Assembly: GCA_902590845.1 (NCBI GenBank)
Contig: CACIYJ010000007.1
Location: 1-48,254 of the forward strand
Source: an uncultured Pelagibacteraceae bacterium
Lineage (GTDB): Bacteria > Pseudomonadota > Alphaproteobacteria > Pelagibacterales > Pelagibacteraceae
Reading direction: 5' to 3'
DNA: 48,254 nt
Made by a program: the position numbers and the translations under genes. The notes beneath the pieces are model-generated. The model made no database searches, was not told the DNA's origin, and saw nothing but the letters and a program-made list of their open reading frames with translations. This document shows positions 25,421 to 35,421 of the stretch, in pieces; position 1 is the stretch's first letter; every line of letters starts with the position of its first letter.

Positions 25421-26127
25421 TGCAATTTATAAAATCTTTAGTTTTTAATATTTTTCTATATGCAGGACTTGTTTTAATATTTATTTTAGCAATTCCAACA
25501 TTATTGCTTCCTAGTAAATTTACTTTATTTTTTGGAAGGCTTTCGGCAAATTATATTGTGATAATTTTGCGTATCATCTTAAATACAAAAGTTGTATTCC
25601 ATGGTCTCGAAAATTTAAAAAAAGTAGATAAATATTTTGTCGCTTCAGCTCATCAATCAATGTTTGAAACTTTTGCTCTCCAAATTCCTTTGGATTCACC
25701 AATTTTTATTCTTAAAAAAGAATTATTAAGTATTCCTTTATTTGGATGGTATTTAAGAAAAATTGGTTCTATTACAATTATTAGAGAAACTACAACTAAA
25801 GAAAATCTAAACTTTTTTGATAAAATTAAAAATACAATTGATAAAGAAAATAGGCCTCTTTTAATATTTCCTCAAGGAACCAGAATAAAGTTTGGAGAAG
25901 AAACTTCTTTTAAAAAAGGCGTGGGAAGAATTTATAGCTCATTAAATTTACCTTGTATTCCAGTCGCTCTAAATTCTGGAAAAGTTTGGCCAAAAAATAG
26001 TTTTATTAAACATCATGGAAATATTCATATTTCCTTTTTGGAACCAATTATGCCTGGTAAAAATAAAGATGAATTCGTTAAAGAAATAGAAAATAAAATT
26101 TATTCTGAAATCAAAAAATTTAAATAA
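25420..26127 (+). CDS. plsC: 1-acyl-glycerol-3-phosphate acyltransferase
   Basis: A 235-residue membrane-anchored acyltransferase that makes phosphatidic acid from lysophosphatidic acid. The N-terminal 45 residues are hydrophobic (FNIFLYAGLVLIFILAIPT). The catalytic motif is ASAHQSMFETFAL, with HX4E instead of the textbook HX4D, a variant I know from alphaproteobacterial PlsC. The acceptor-binding motif is LLIFPQGTRIKFGE (FPQGTR), and LPCIPVALNSG is motif IV. The start overlaps the lysA stop by one base. A convergent gene (tyrC-like) begins its 3' end two bases later. Confidence 0.88.
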   Translation: MQFIKSLVFNIFLYAGLVLIFILAIPTLLLPSKFTLFFGRLSANYIVIILRIILNTKVVFHGLENLKKVDKYFVASAHQSMFETFALQIPLDSPIFILKKELLSIPLFGWYLRKIGSITIIRETTTKENLNFFDKIKNTIDKENRPLLIFPQGTRIKFGEETSFKKGVGRIYSSLNLPCIPVALNSGKVWPKNSFIKHHGNIHISFLEPIMPGKNKDEFVKEIENKIYSEIKKFK

Positions 26128-26128
26128 T

Positions 26129-27025
26129 TTATTTTCTTCCAAAATTTGGTTTGTCTGTTTCTTGGCCAGCTTTTATTATATCTTTTCTCAATTTTCTTGT
26201 GGAAGAAAAAATATTATTTAATTTTTCACCATTTTTACTTTGAATAGCTTTTGTAATTTCTTCAAGGTTTTTTGAAAAACTATTCAAAACTTTTAAAATA
26301 TTTTCACTATTATCAATAAAGATGTCTCTCCACATAGTAGGATCTGAAGCTGCTATACGTGTAAAATCTCTTAAACCACTGGCGCTATATTGAACAACGT
26401 CATCTTTAAACTTATTGTCATTGTTAACGACTGTTCTTACAATGCTATAAGCAATTGCATGAGGTAAATGACTTGTCAGTGAAAGAACATAATCATGATC
26501 TTCAAATGTCATAAGTTTTACTTTGCTACCGATTGCCTCCCAAAAACTTTTTAGTCTATCCATTTCTTTTCCGCCTTTTTGATTTTCAGTTGATAAAATG
26601 CACCATCTGTTATCAAACAGTTCAGCAAAACCTGACTCCGGTCCGCTAAATTCTGTTCCGGCTATAGGATGAGAAGATATCCAGTGTACGTGCTCTAAAT
26701 TTAAATTACTGATAATTTTATTTATCTCTTTTTTTACTGAACCTGTGTCAGTTAAAATAACATCTTTTTTCAAATTTGATTTAATAGAAAGTAAAATTTC
26801 TTTATAACTGCTAAGTGGAGATGAAATAATTACCAAGTCTGAGTCTTTAACGGATTCAGAAATATCATTAAAAACTTTAGCTGAAAAATTATTTTTTATA
26901 AATATTGAAGCTTCTTTTGATTTATCGAAAATATTTATCTCTTTTGATAGTTTTTTTTTATCAATTGCTCTCAATAAAGAGGAGCCAATTAAACCACAGC
27001 CAATAATAGTAATTTTATTAAACAT
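26129..27025 (-). CDS. tyrC: Prephenate/arogenate dehydrogenase
   Basis: A 298-residue NAD(P)-dependent enzyme of tyrosine synthesis. The Rossmann fold starts ITIIGCGLIGSSLLRAI (GxGxxG). VLTDTGSVKKEI is followed by HWISSHPIAGTEFSGPESGF, the substrate site (HPxxG), and HDYVLSLTSHLPHAIAYSIV, with the catalytic region. SASGLRDFTRIAASDPTMWR is also characteristic. Whether it prefers prephenate or arogenate is not readable. It overlaps the end of hisC by eight bases. HisC and TyrC together often support aromatic amino acid synthesis, since HisC-type aminotransferases can also act on aromatic keto acids. Confidence 0.9.
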   Translation of the reverse strand: MFNKITIIGCGLIGSSLLRAIDKKKLSKEINIFDKSKEASIFIKNNFSAKVFNDISESVKDSDLVIISSPLSSYKEILLSIKSNLKKDVILTDTGSVKKEINKIISNLNLEHVHWISSHPIAGTEFSGPESGFAELFDNRWCILSTENQKGGKEMDRLKSFWEAIGSKVKLMTFEDHDYVLSLTSHLPHAIAYSIVRTVVNNDNKFKDDVVQYSASGLRDFTRIAASDPTMWRDIFIDNSENILKVLNSFSKNLEEITKAIQSKNGEKLNNIFSSTRKLRKDIIKAGQETDKPNFGRK

Positions 27026-28100
27026 TTAAAATTTTCCTAAAAACAGAAATTAATTTTTTATTTTCTTTACTCTTTCCGATAGTAATCCTTAAAGAATTTT
27101 TTATTCCATAAATATTCATTGCTCTAACCAAAATACCTGCATTGGCTAATTTTTGAAATACTTTCTTTGAACTTATATTAACTCTATCAAAATTTAACAA
27201 TAAAAAATTTGTTTTACTCTCATTTGTTGCAATTTTCATTTCTTTAAATTTTTTAAATAATATCTTATTCCATTTACGAATATGATTAACTTCTTTTTTA
27301 AGCCAACTAATGTCTTTTATTGCAGCGGAAGCAGCAAACAAAGCTGGTCTGCTTACATTAAAAGGAGGTTTAATTTTATTTAAAGCATTGATAATCTCTT
27401 TAGAAGCATATCCCCATCCTATTCTTAATCCTGCTAATCCATAAACTTTAGAAAATGTTCTTGTAACTAAAACATTCTTATGTCTAGAAAATAATTTTAA
27501 ACCAGAAAAATAATCCTTTTGTTTTACATATTCAAAATATGCGTCATCTACAACAAGAAGGATATTGCTTCTAAGTTTTTTTCTTAAATGTGTTAATTGT
27601 TTTTTACTAATGTAAGTGCCAGTAGGATTATTAGGATTAGCTAAAAAAACTACTTTGGTCTTTCTAGTTACCTTAGCAAGTATATCTTTTACAGATATAG
27701 TAAAATTTTTCTCTTTCGCATAAATAATTTTTGCGCCATTAATCTTGCTGTAAATCCTGTAGATTAGAAAACTATATTTAGGAACAATTACCTCATCATT
27801 TTTTCTTATAAAAGCCTTACATATAAATTCGAGTATCTGATCAGAGCCAGAGCCAAGTATTATTCTATTTTTATCTATTTTAAATTTGTTGGCTATGACT
27901 TTTCTCAAATCAGTGCCGTTGGTATCAGGATACCTTTTAAAATTTTTAGATACTTTATTATATTCCTTTATAGCTTTAGGGCTTGGGCCAAGAGCAGACT
28001 CATTGGCGGATAATTTTACTTTAACCATTTTTCGCTTAAATAAGCTCAGGCCAGATACATACTTTTGGACTATAATCTTTTTTGGTTTAGGTAATTTCAT
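27018..28100 (-). CDS. hisC: Histidinol-phosphate / aromatic aminotransferase
   Basis: A 360-residue PLP aminotransferase of fold type I. Motifs are VKLSANESALGPSPKAI (N-terminal family mark), LGSGSDQILEFI, FLANPNNPTGTYIS, VVDDAYFEYV, and RTFSKVYGLAGLRIGWGYAS, with the PLP lysine in TFSK. The usual function is imidazole-acetol-phosphate transamination in histidine synthesis. Adjacent to a prephenate/arogenate dehydrogenase, it may also serve tyrosine and phenylalanine synthesis (inference). A perfect TATAAT (28114-28119) lies only 14 bases upstream of the ATG, so its leader may be very short. Confidence 0.9.
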   Translation of the reverse strand: MKLPKPKKIIVQKYVSGLSLFKRKMVKVKLSANESALGPSPKAIKEYNKVSKNFKRYPDTNGTDLRKVIANKFKIDKNRIILGSGSDQILEFICKAFIRKNDEVIVPKYSFLIYRIYSKINGAKIIYAKEKNFTISVKDILAKVTRKTKVVFLANPNNPTGTYISKKQLTHLRKKLRSNILLVVDDAYFEYVKQKDYFSGLKLFSRHKNVLVTRTFSKVYGLAGLRIGWGYASKEIINALNKIKPPFNVSRPALFAASAAIKDISWLKKEVNHIRKWNKILFKKFKEMKIATNESKTNFLLLNFDRVNISSKKVFQKLANAGILVRAMNIYGIKNSLRITIGKSKENKKLISVFRKILNV

Positions 28101-28113
28101 GTTAATTTAATGT

Positions 28114-28119
28114 ATTATA
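28114..28119 (-). promoter_or_regulatory. -10 box upstream of hisC
   Basis: TATAAT on the minus strand ends 14 bases before the hisC ATG, implying a leader of about 7 bases. No good -35 box is visible (TATAGA at 17-base spacing). Chance hits are frequent in this AT-rich DNA. Confidence 0.3.
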
Positions 28120-28163
28120 TAAAATGCTCGATTATTTCTATAAAACTTTCATCACATATAAAA

Positions 28164-28192
28164 TTGACAAGTTTAAGACGATTTAGTAAACA
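28164..28192 (+). promoter_or_regulatory. Candidate promoter of the metX leader
   Basis: A perfect TTGACA (28164-28169) is followed after 17 bases by the weak -10 TAAACA (28187-28192). The start would fall at about 28199, which is exactly the first base of the SAM-II aptamer, so the transcript would begin with the riboswitch. Confidence 0.4.
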
Positions 28193-28198
28193 TATTAA

Positions 28199-28251
28199 AG
28201 GCGCTGATTTAACCATATTGCAAGCGCATAATAAATTTAGCTAAAAAGGGG
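28199..28251 (+). promoter_or_regulatory. SAM-II riboswitch aptamer upstream of metX
   Basis: The stem is GCGCT (28201-28205) with AGCGC (28223-28227), enclosing GATTTAACCATATTGCA. The 3' part, ATAAATTTAGCTAAAAAGGG (28231-28250), carries the conserved pseudoknot strand. From memory this differs at only a few bases from the marine metX SAM-II riboswitch of known structure. SAM binding should shut metX off. The gene downstream makes O-acetylhomoserine, the first committed methionine precursor, which fits the usual SAM-II target. Confidence 0.93.
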
Positions 28252-28254
28252 TTC

Positions 28255-28280
28255 GCCCAGTTTAGCTGGGCTTTTTTTTT
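28255..28280 (+). terminator. Attenuator terminator of metX
   Basis: Stem GCCCAG (28255-28260) with CTGGGC (28266-28271), loop TTTAG, then nine Ts (28272-28280). It follows the SAM-II aptamer directly and ends two bases before the metX ATG. Part of it (28261-28267, TTTAGCT) can instead pair with AGCTAAA (28239-28245) of the aptamer, so the terminator and the free aptamer strand exclude each other. Confidence 0.85.
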
Positions 28281-28282
28281 GG

Positions 28283-29422
28283 ATGAACTATAAAACTGAA
28301 AATATTAAGACAATTAATATCTCTAAACCACTTAAATTAGACTGTGGGCAGACTATTAAAGATTTTCCTTTGGCATATGAAACTTATGGAAAACTAAATG
28401 AATCTAAGGATAATGCCATATTAGTTTTTCATGCGCTTACAGGTGATCAATTTGTTAGTGAAATAAATCCGGTAACAAAAAAAGAAGGTTGGTGGATAAC
28501 AGCTGTAGGACCAGATAAAGCAATTGATACAAACAAATACTTTGTGATTTGTGCAAATGTGATTGGTGGATGTATGGGTTCATGGGGTCCTAAAGAGATA
28601 GATAAAAAAACAAATGAACCGTATGGATTAAATTTTCCAGTTATAACAATAAGAGATATGGTGAAAGCACAAGAGGCTCTTCTAGATCATCTGGGAATAA
28701 AGAAACTTCTTTGTGCTACAGGAGGATCTATGGGTGGAATGCAGGCGCTTGAATTTTGTACAATATTTCCAAATAAAACATTTTCTGCAGTTCCTATTGC
28801 TTGTAGCACAAGTCATAGCGCACAAAATATTGCTCTTAATGAGTTAGCTCGACAAGCCATCATGGCAGATCCTGTGTGGGAAAAAGGGAAATATTTAATA
28901 AAGAATGTTCAGCCTAAAAATGGATTAGCTGTAGCAAGAATGGTAGGTCATATTAGTTATTTATCTGAAAAAGGAATGCAAGAAAAATTTGGAAGAAAGC
29001 TCCAAGAAAAAGCTGATTATGAATTTAGTTTTGATGCTGATTTTCAAGTTGAAAGTTATTTAAGGCATCAAGGTAGTGCTTTTGTAGAAAGATTTGATGC
29101 AAACTCTATCTTATATATTACTAGAGCGATGGATTATTTTGATTTATCTAAACATTTTAAAGGTGGTCTTGTTGAAGCTTTCAAAAATCAAAAAACAAAA
29201 TTTTTAGTTATCTCTTTTTCTTCTGACTGGCTATACACAACAAAAGAAAACAAAGATATAGTCATTGCTCTTAATGCTTCAGGAGCTGATGTTTCTTTTT
29301 CTGAAATTAAAACCGATAAAGGTCATGATTCCTTTTTAGTAGATGAGCCAGAATTTCTCAAAACTTTAAAAGGATTTATAGACTCAATGCACATAAAATT
29401 TAAAAATGAAAAAAGAATTTAA
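28283..29422 (+). CDS. metX: Homoserine O-acetyltransferase
   Basis: Acetyl-CoA plus homoserine to O-acetylhomoserine, in methionine synthesis. It is a 379-residue alpha/beta hydrolase-fold protein: VFHALTGDQF, NVIGGCMGSWGP, the nucleophile elbow ATGGSMGGMQALEF (Ser in GGSMGG), then SFSSDWLY with the Asp and KGHDSFLVDEPEF with the His. The start is the first ATG of the frame. It has no Shine-Dalgarno sequence because the terminator U-tract immediately precedes it. It overlaps metW by 17 bases and is controlled by the SAM-II element. Confidence 0.96.
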   Translation: MNYKTENIKTINISKPLKLDCGQTIKDFPLAYETYGKLNESKDNAILVFHALTGDQFVSEINPVTKKEGWWITAVGPDKAIDTNKYFVICANVIGGCMGSWGPKEIDKKTNEPYGLNFPVITIRDMVKAQEALLDHLGIKKLLCATGGSMGGMQALEFCTIFPNKTFSAVPIACSTSHSAQNIALNELARQAIMADPVWEKGKYLIKNVQPKNGLAVARMVGHISYLSEKGMQEKFGRKLQEKADYEFSFDADFQVESYLRHQGSAFVERFDANSILYITRAMDYFDLSKHFKGGLVEAFKNQKTKFLVISFSSDWLYTTKENKDIVIALNASGADVSFSEIKTDKGHDSFLVDEPEFLKTLKGFIDSMHIKFKNEKRI

Positions 29423-29999
29423 AGTAATTGCAGATTTATTACCTAAGAATGTAAGAGTTCTAGATGTTGGTTGCGGAGACGGTTCTTTAATGAGTCATTT
29501 AATTAAAGAAAAAAATATAGAAGCTCGTGGTTTAGAACTTAAAAAAGAAAATGTTACAAAATGTATTTATAAAGGCCTTCCGGTTATTGAAGGAAATGCA
29601 GAAACAGAACTTCATCAATTTCCAAATCAGTCCTTTGATTTTGTTATATTGAGTCAAACACTCCAGGCCTTTTATAATCCTGAAAAAGTTTTAAAAGATC
29701 TTTTAAGAATTGGAAAATCAGTAATTATATCAATACCTAATTTTGGATATTGGAAGGTTAGAACTAGTTTATTATTTTTTGGAAAGATGCCTGTTACAAA
29801 AACTTTACCGAATTCTTGGTACAATACTCCTAATCTTCATATGTGCACAATTAAGGATTTATTTCACTTTTGTGTAGAAAAAAATATTAAAATCAAGAAA
29901 GCTGTAGGGGTTAATGAAGACAAGACCTCAGAGATTAAAAAAAGCAATCTTGAAATTAAAAACTTTTTTTCTAAACTTGGAATATTTTTAATAGGATAA
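29406..29999 (+). CDS. metW: MetW methionine biosynthesis protein
   Basis: A 197-residue SAM-dependent methyltransferase-fold protein. Motif I is VRVLDVGCGDGSLMSHL, followed by GLELKKENVTKCI and FDFVILSQTLQAFYNPEKVL. GKSVIISIPNFGYWKVR is a MetW mark. In Proteobacteria MetW is always next to metX and is thought to assist or enable MetX activity; the exact chemistry is not settled. The overlap of 17 bases with metX suggests coupled translation. It shares a base with the start of gloB. Confidence 0.95.
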   Translation: MKKEFKVIADLLPKNVRVLDVGCGDGSLMSHLIKEKNIEARGLELKKENVTKCIYKGLPVIEGNAETELHQFPNQSFDFVILSQTLQAFYNPEKVLKDLLRIGKSVIISIPNFGYWKVRTSLLFFGKMPVTKTLPNSWYNTPNLHMCTIKDLFHFCVEKNIKIKKAVGVNEDKTSEIKKSNLEIKNFFSKLGIFLIG

Positions 30000-30763
30000 T
30001 GTTAAATATAGAAATTATTCCGTGTCTAAATGACAACTACAGCTATCTCCTCTGCGATCAAGACACAAATACAGTTGCAATCATTGATCCTTCAGATTTT
30101 AATCCTTGTGATAAAATAATAAATAAAAAGTACAAAAAACTAGATTATATTTTAAATACACATCACCACTTTGATCATGTTGGTGGCAACAAAAAACTCA
30201 AAGAAAAATATAAATCAAAAGTTTTAGGATGTGAGTTAGATAAAGATCGTATACCTGATATTGATATAACTCTAAAAGAAAAACAAAATTTTAAAATTGG
30301 CAATGCTTCTTTCGAAGTCATTTTTATTCCTGGTCACACAAAAGGCCATATAGCATTTTACTTCAAAGATGAGAAAATAGTTTTCACTGGGGACACACTA
30401 TTTTCTTTAGGTTGTGGCAAAGTTTTTGAAGGCACACACGAACAAATGTTTAACTCTTTAAATAAATTAAAAAATTTACCAATAGATACAAAAATATATT
30501 GCGGGCATGAATACACAAAAAAAAATCTAGAATTTTGTTTAGAATATGAATCTAATAATGAATTTTTAATAGAAAAAAGTAATTGGATTAATTCAAAAAT
30601 AGAATCTAACTCTCCTACTGTTCCAATCTCTATTGGGGAAGAAAAAAAAACTAATATATTTCTAAGATGCAATGAGCCGTCAATTAAAAATGCCTTGAAT
30701 TTAGATAATGCATCCGAGCAAGAAATTTTCTCTAAATTACGTGATTTAAAAGATAGTTTTTAA
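29999..30763 (+). CDS. gloB: Hydroxyacylglutathione hydrolase (glyoxalase II)
   Basis: A 254-residue metallo-beta-lactamase-fold enzyme that releases glutathione and lactate from S-lactoylglutathione. Metal ligands are in LNTHHHFDHVGGNKKL (THxHxDH-type), IPGHTKGHIAFYF, FTGDTLFSLGCGKVFEGTHE (Asp bridge), and YCGHEYTKKNLEF (His). The C-terminal glutathione-binding domain ends in FLRCNEPSI. The length is as usual. The start overlaps the metW stop by one base. It is the last gene of the riboswitch-controlled run, so methylglyoxal detoxification may partly follow methionine demand. Confidence 0.94.
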   Translation: MLNIEIIPCLNDNYSYLLCDQDTNTVAIIDPSDFNPCDKIINKKYKKLDYILNTHHHFDHVGGNKKLKEKYKSKVLGCELDKDRIPDIDITLKEKQNFKIGNASFEVIFIPGHTKGHIAFYFKDEKIVFTGDTLFSLGCGKVFEGTHEQMFNSLNKLKNLPIDTKIYCGHEYTKKNLEFCLEYESNNEFLIEKSNWINSKIESNSPTVPISIGEEKKTNIFLRCNEPSIKNALNLDNASEQEIFSKLRDLKDSF

Positions 30764-30774
30764 TCTCATTCATC

Positions 30775-30802
30775 TTGACTTGACAGTTCTGCAGGCTATA
30801 TT
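30775..30802 (+). promoter_or_regulatory. Promoter of the rplU-rpmA-obgE run
   Basis: TTGACT (30775-30780), a 16-base spacer, then TATATT (30797-30802). A second, perfect TTGACA overlaps (30780-30785) but is too close to the -10. The expected start is about 20 bases before the rplU ATG, with AAGAAAGA as RBS. Confidence 0.5.
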
Positions 30803-30828
30803 GCCCTAAATTTAAAGAAAGATAATTT

Positions 30829-31266
30829 ATGTCATTTGCAATAATAGAAACAGGTGGAAAACAATATAAAGTTTCTGCAAGTAAAATTTTAGAAATAGAA
30901 AAGATAGATGCTGAAGTTGGAAAAACTTTAAAGTTTAAAAATGTTTTACTTTTAAACGATGATAAAAATACCGAAGTGGGTAGTCCTAACATTAAAGGTG
31001 CATCGGTGGAAGCTAAGCTTTTGGAAAACGTTAAAGACAGAACGATTTTAATTTTTCATAAAAGAAGAAGGAAACATTCAAGAAAAAAAAATGGACATAG
31101 ACAAAGGCATTCTAAAATACAAATAACAAAAATTTTATCAAAAGATGGAAAACTTATAGCGGGTGCTGGGACTACTATAACTGAAACCAAAGTTAAGACT
31201 AAAGTAGTGGAAGTTAAAACAAAAAATAAAAAAAAAACTGTCACTAAGAAGATTTTAAAAAAATAA
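30829..31266 (+). CDS. rplU: 50S ribosomal protein L21 with a C-terminal extension
   Basis: Residues 1-103 are standard L21: MSFAIIETGGKQYKVSASKI at the start, then the basic HKRRRKHSRKKNGHRQRHSK of the family signature. Bacterial L21 usually ends near residue 103; here about 40 more residues follow, rich in Lys and Thr (VKTKVVEVKTKNKKK). Such tails occur in some Alphaproteobacteria. L21 binds 23S rRNA. The gene is followed after 9 bases by rpmA, and then obgE, the classical order. Confidence 0.96.
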   Translation: MSFAIIETGGKQYKVSASKILEIEKIDAEVGKTLKFKNVLLLNDDKNTEVGSPNIKGASVEAKLLENVKDRTILIFHKRRRKHSRKKNGHRQRHSKIQITKILSKDGKLIAGAGTTITETKVKTKVVEVKTKNKKKTVTKKILKK

Positions 31267-31275
31267 AGATTATTT

Positions 31276-31530
31276 ATGGCAACAAAAAAAGCTGGTGGAT
31301 CATCGAAAAACGGACGAGATAGTAAGGGTAGACGTCTTGGGGTTAAAAGATATGGAGATCAATTAGTTATACCAGGAAATATAATTGTAAGACAAAGAGG
31401 AACAAAAATTCATCCTGGCGATAACGTGGGTATGGGTAAAGACCATTCTATTTTTTCTCTTGTTAAGGGAAAAGTAAAATTTAAAAAATCTAAATTAAAC
31501 AGAACTTTTGTTTCTGTTATTCCCAATTAA
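31276..31530 (+). CDS. rpmA: 50S ribosomal protein L27
   Basis: An 84-residue protein reaching the peptidyl transferase centre with its N-terminus. It begins [20 protein letters not shown], followed by [40 protein letters not shown] and a short C-terminal end. All conserved parts are present. Standard position between rplU and obgE. Confidence 0.97.
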   Translation: MATKKAGGSSKNGRDSKGRRLGVKRYGDQLVIPGNIIVRQRGTKIHPGDNVGMGKDHSIFSLVKGKVKFKKSKLNRTFVSVIPN

Positions 31531-31538
31531 ATCTATAG

Positions 31539-33633
<2,095 letters not shown>

Positions 33634-33634
33634 A

Positions 33635-34876
33635 ATGAAATATTTAGAAAAAGTAGGTTTAAATGCAAGAAAAGCTTTTGAAGAACTAAAAACTATAAAA
33701 CATAATAAAATTAAATTAGTTTTAAAAAATTATAATACAGCTATTTTAAAAAATAAAAAAAAGATAATTAAAGAAAATTTAAAAGATGTTAAAAATGTAA
33801 AAAGAAAACATTTAGTAGATAGATTAATCTTAAATGATAGAAGAATCGATGGAATTAGACATTCAATCAATGAAATAGCCAAATTTAAAAATCCAATTGG
33901 TCGTGTATTAGAAAAATGGCAAAGACCAAATAAACTTAAAATTAAAAAAGTTTCTACTCCTATAGGAGTTGTAGGTGTAATTTACGAAAGTAGACCGAAT
34001 GTTACAGCGGATGTTGCGGCTTTGTGTTTAAAATCTAGAAATTGTTCTATTTTAAGAGGAGGATCAGAATCTTATAACTCCAATAAATTGCTCGCAAATC
34101 TATTTCGTGAATCATTAGATAAAAACAACATTAATAAAAACTGCGTACAATTTATAGAAAAAAAGGAAAGAAAAATTGTTGATTCGCTTCTCTCAAAAAT
34201 GAGCAATTATATTGACGTAATTGTTCCAAGAGGAGGCAAAGGATTGGTAGAAAAAGTTCAAAAATTTTCAAATATTCATGTCATTGGTCACCTCGAAGGA
34301 CTATGTCATATCTATGTAGATAAAGGCGCAAATTTAGCTATGGCAAAAAAAATTATTATCAATGCAAAAATGCGGAGAACGAGCATTTGTGGCGCACTGG
34401 AAACTTTGTTAATTAATGAAAAAGAATTAAATTCCCACGGAAAAATAATAATAAAATCATTGATCTCTTCTGGTTGTGAAGTCCGTGTAGACAGGAAAAT
34501 TAATAAACTTTTTAAAAATAAACTAAAGAAAGCAAAAGAGATTGATTGGAGAACAGAATATTTAGATTCAAAGATATCGATAAAAACTGTCAAAAACGTT
34601 AAGGACGCTGTTGATCATATTTTGAAATATGGAACTATGCATACTGATAGCATTATTACGAATAACTCCAAGAATGCAAAAATATTCTTAGAAGGAGTCA
34701 ACAGCTCTATAGCAATGCATAATGTTTCAACTCAATTTGCAGACGGAGGCGAATTTGGATTTGGAGGGGAAATTGGAATTTCTACTAATAAACTTCCTCC
34801 AAGAGGTCCTGTTGGAATTAACCAACTAACTTCTTATAAATATATTGTGTCTGGGAAAGGAATTATTAGACCATAA
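33635..34876 (+). CDS. proA: Glutamate-5-semialdehyde dehydrogenase
   Basis: Second step of proline synthesis: reduces glutamyl 5-phosphate with NADPH. A 413-residue aldehyde dehydrogenase-fold protein. Motifs are VSTPIGVVGVIYESRPNVT, CLKSRNCSILRGGSES, DVIVPRGGKGLVEKV and NAKMRRTSICGALETLLI, with the catalytic Cys in TSICGALE. FADGGEFGFGGEIGIST and PRGPVGINQLTSYKYIV close the domain. It is one base after proB and three bases before nadD. Confidence 0.96.
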   Translation: MKYLEKVGLNARKAFEELKTIKHNKIKLVLKNYNTAILKNKKKIIKENLKDVKNVKRKHLVDRLILNDRRIDGIRHSINEIAKFKNPIGRVLEKWQRPNKLKIKKVSTPIGVVGVIYESRPNVTADVAALCLKSRNCSILRGGSESYNSNKLLANLFRESLDKNNINKNCVQFIEKKERKIVDSLLSKMSNYIDVIVPRGGKGLVEKVQKFSNIHVIGHLEGLCHIYVDKGANLAMAKKIIINAKMRRTSICGALETLLINEKELNSHGKIIIKSLISSGCEVRVDRKINKLFKNKLKKAKEIDWRTEYLDSKISIKTVKNVKDAVDHILKYGTMHTDSIITNNSKNAKIFLEGVNSSIAMHNVSTQFADGGEFGFGGEIGISTNKLPPRGPVGINQLTSYKYIVSGKGIIRP

Positions 34877-34879
34877 TTA

Positions 34880-35421
34880 ATGTTGACCCTTAACAAAAAA
34901 ACAATTGGTATTTTTGGAGGAAGTTTTGACCCACCACATAAAGGACATGTTGAAATTTCTAAAATTAGTCTAAAAAAAATAAAACTCAAAAAAATTTATT
35001 GGATTATTACAAAAAAAAATCCTTTTAAAAAAAAACCTTTTTTTTCATTAAAACAAAGAATATCAAGATCGAAAAAAGCTATAAAAAAATATAAAAAAAT
35101 CAAAATTTTATATTTAGATGATAAAATCAAATCTTCTCATACTATTGATGTGATTAACTACTTTAGAAAAATAAAAAAACAAAAAACTTATGCTTAATTT
35201 TAGGTTCAGATAACTTATTAAATTTTCATAAGTGGACAAGTTGGAAAAAGATAGCTAAACTAACAAAATTAGTTGTTTTTTCTAGAAAAGGATATGATAA
35301 AAAGAGTAAAGAATCTATTGTAGTGAAATATCTTAATAAAAAAAATATTATCTATATAAATAACAAATTAATTAATATCTCCTCATCAAGTATTAAAAAG
35401 AATTATCTAAAAAAATCTTAA
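34880..35421 (+). CDS. nadD: Nicotinate-nucleotide adenylyltransferase, split by an apparent -1 frameshift
   Basis: Makes nicotinic acid adenine dinucleotide from NaMN and ATP, essential for NAD synthesis. The first frame (34880-35197) starts LTLNKKTIGIFGGSFDPPHK with the nucleotidyltransferase GGSFDPPHxGH motif and ends at TAA 35195. From about 35194 the other half is in the -1 frame (LILGSDNLLNFHKWTSWKKI, then LVVFSRKGYD, and the closing ISSSSIK motif) with TAA at 35419-35421, which overlaps the rsfS start. Together they make about 179 residues, a normal NadD. An A7 run, 35173-35179, reads A AAA AAA in frame 0, a known slippery form, and a -1 slip there gives exactly the second frame. A one-base deletion or a sequencing error are the alternatives. 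Confidence 0.85.

Noticed and set aside
25645-25670. HX4E in PlsC as a broken active site
   Set aside because: The HQSxxE form is known to me in alphaproteobacterial PlsC, and the rest of the enzyme (FPQGTR) is intact.
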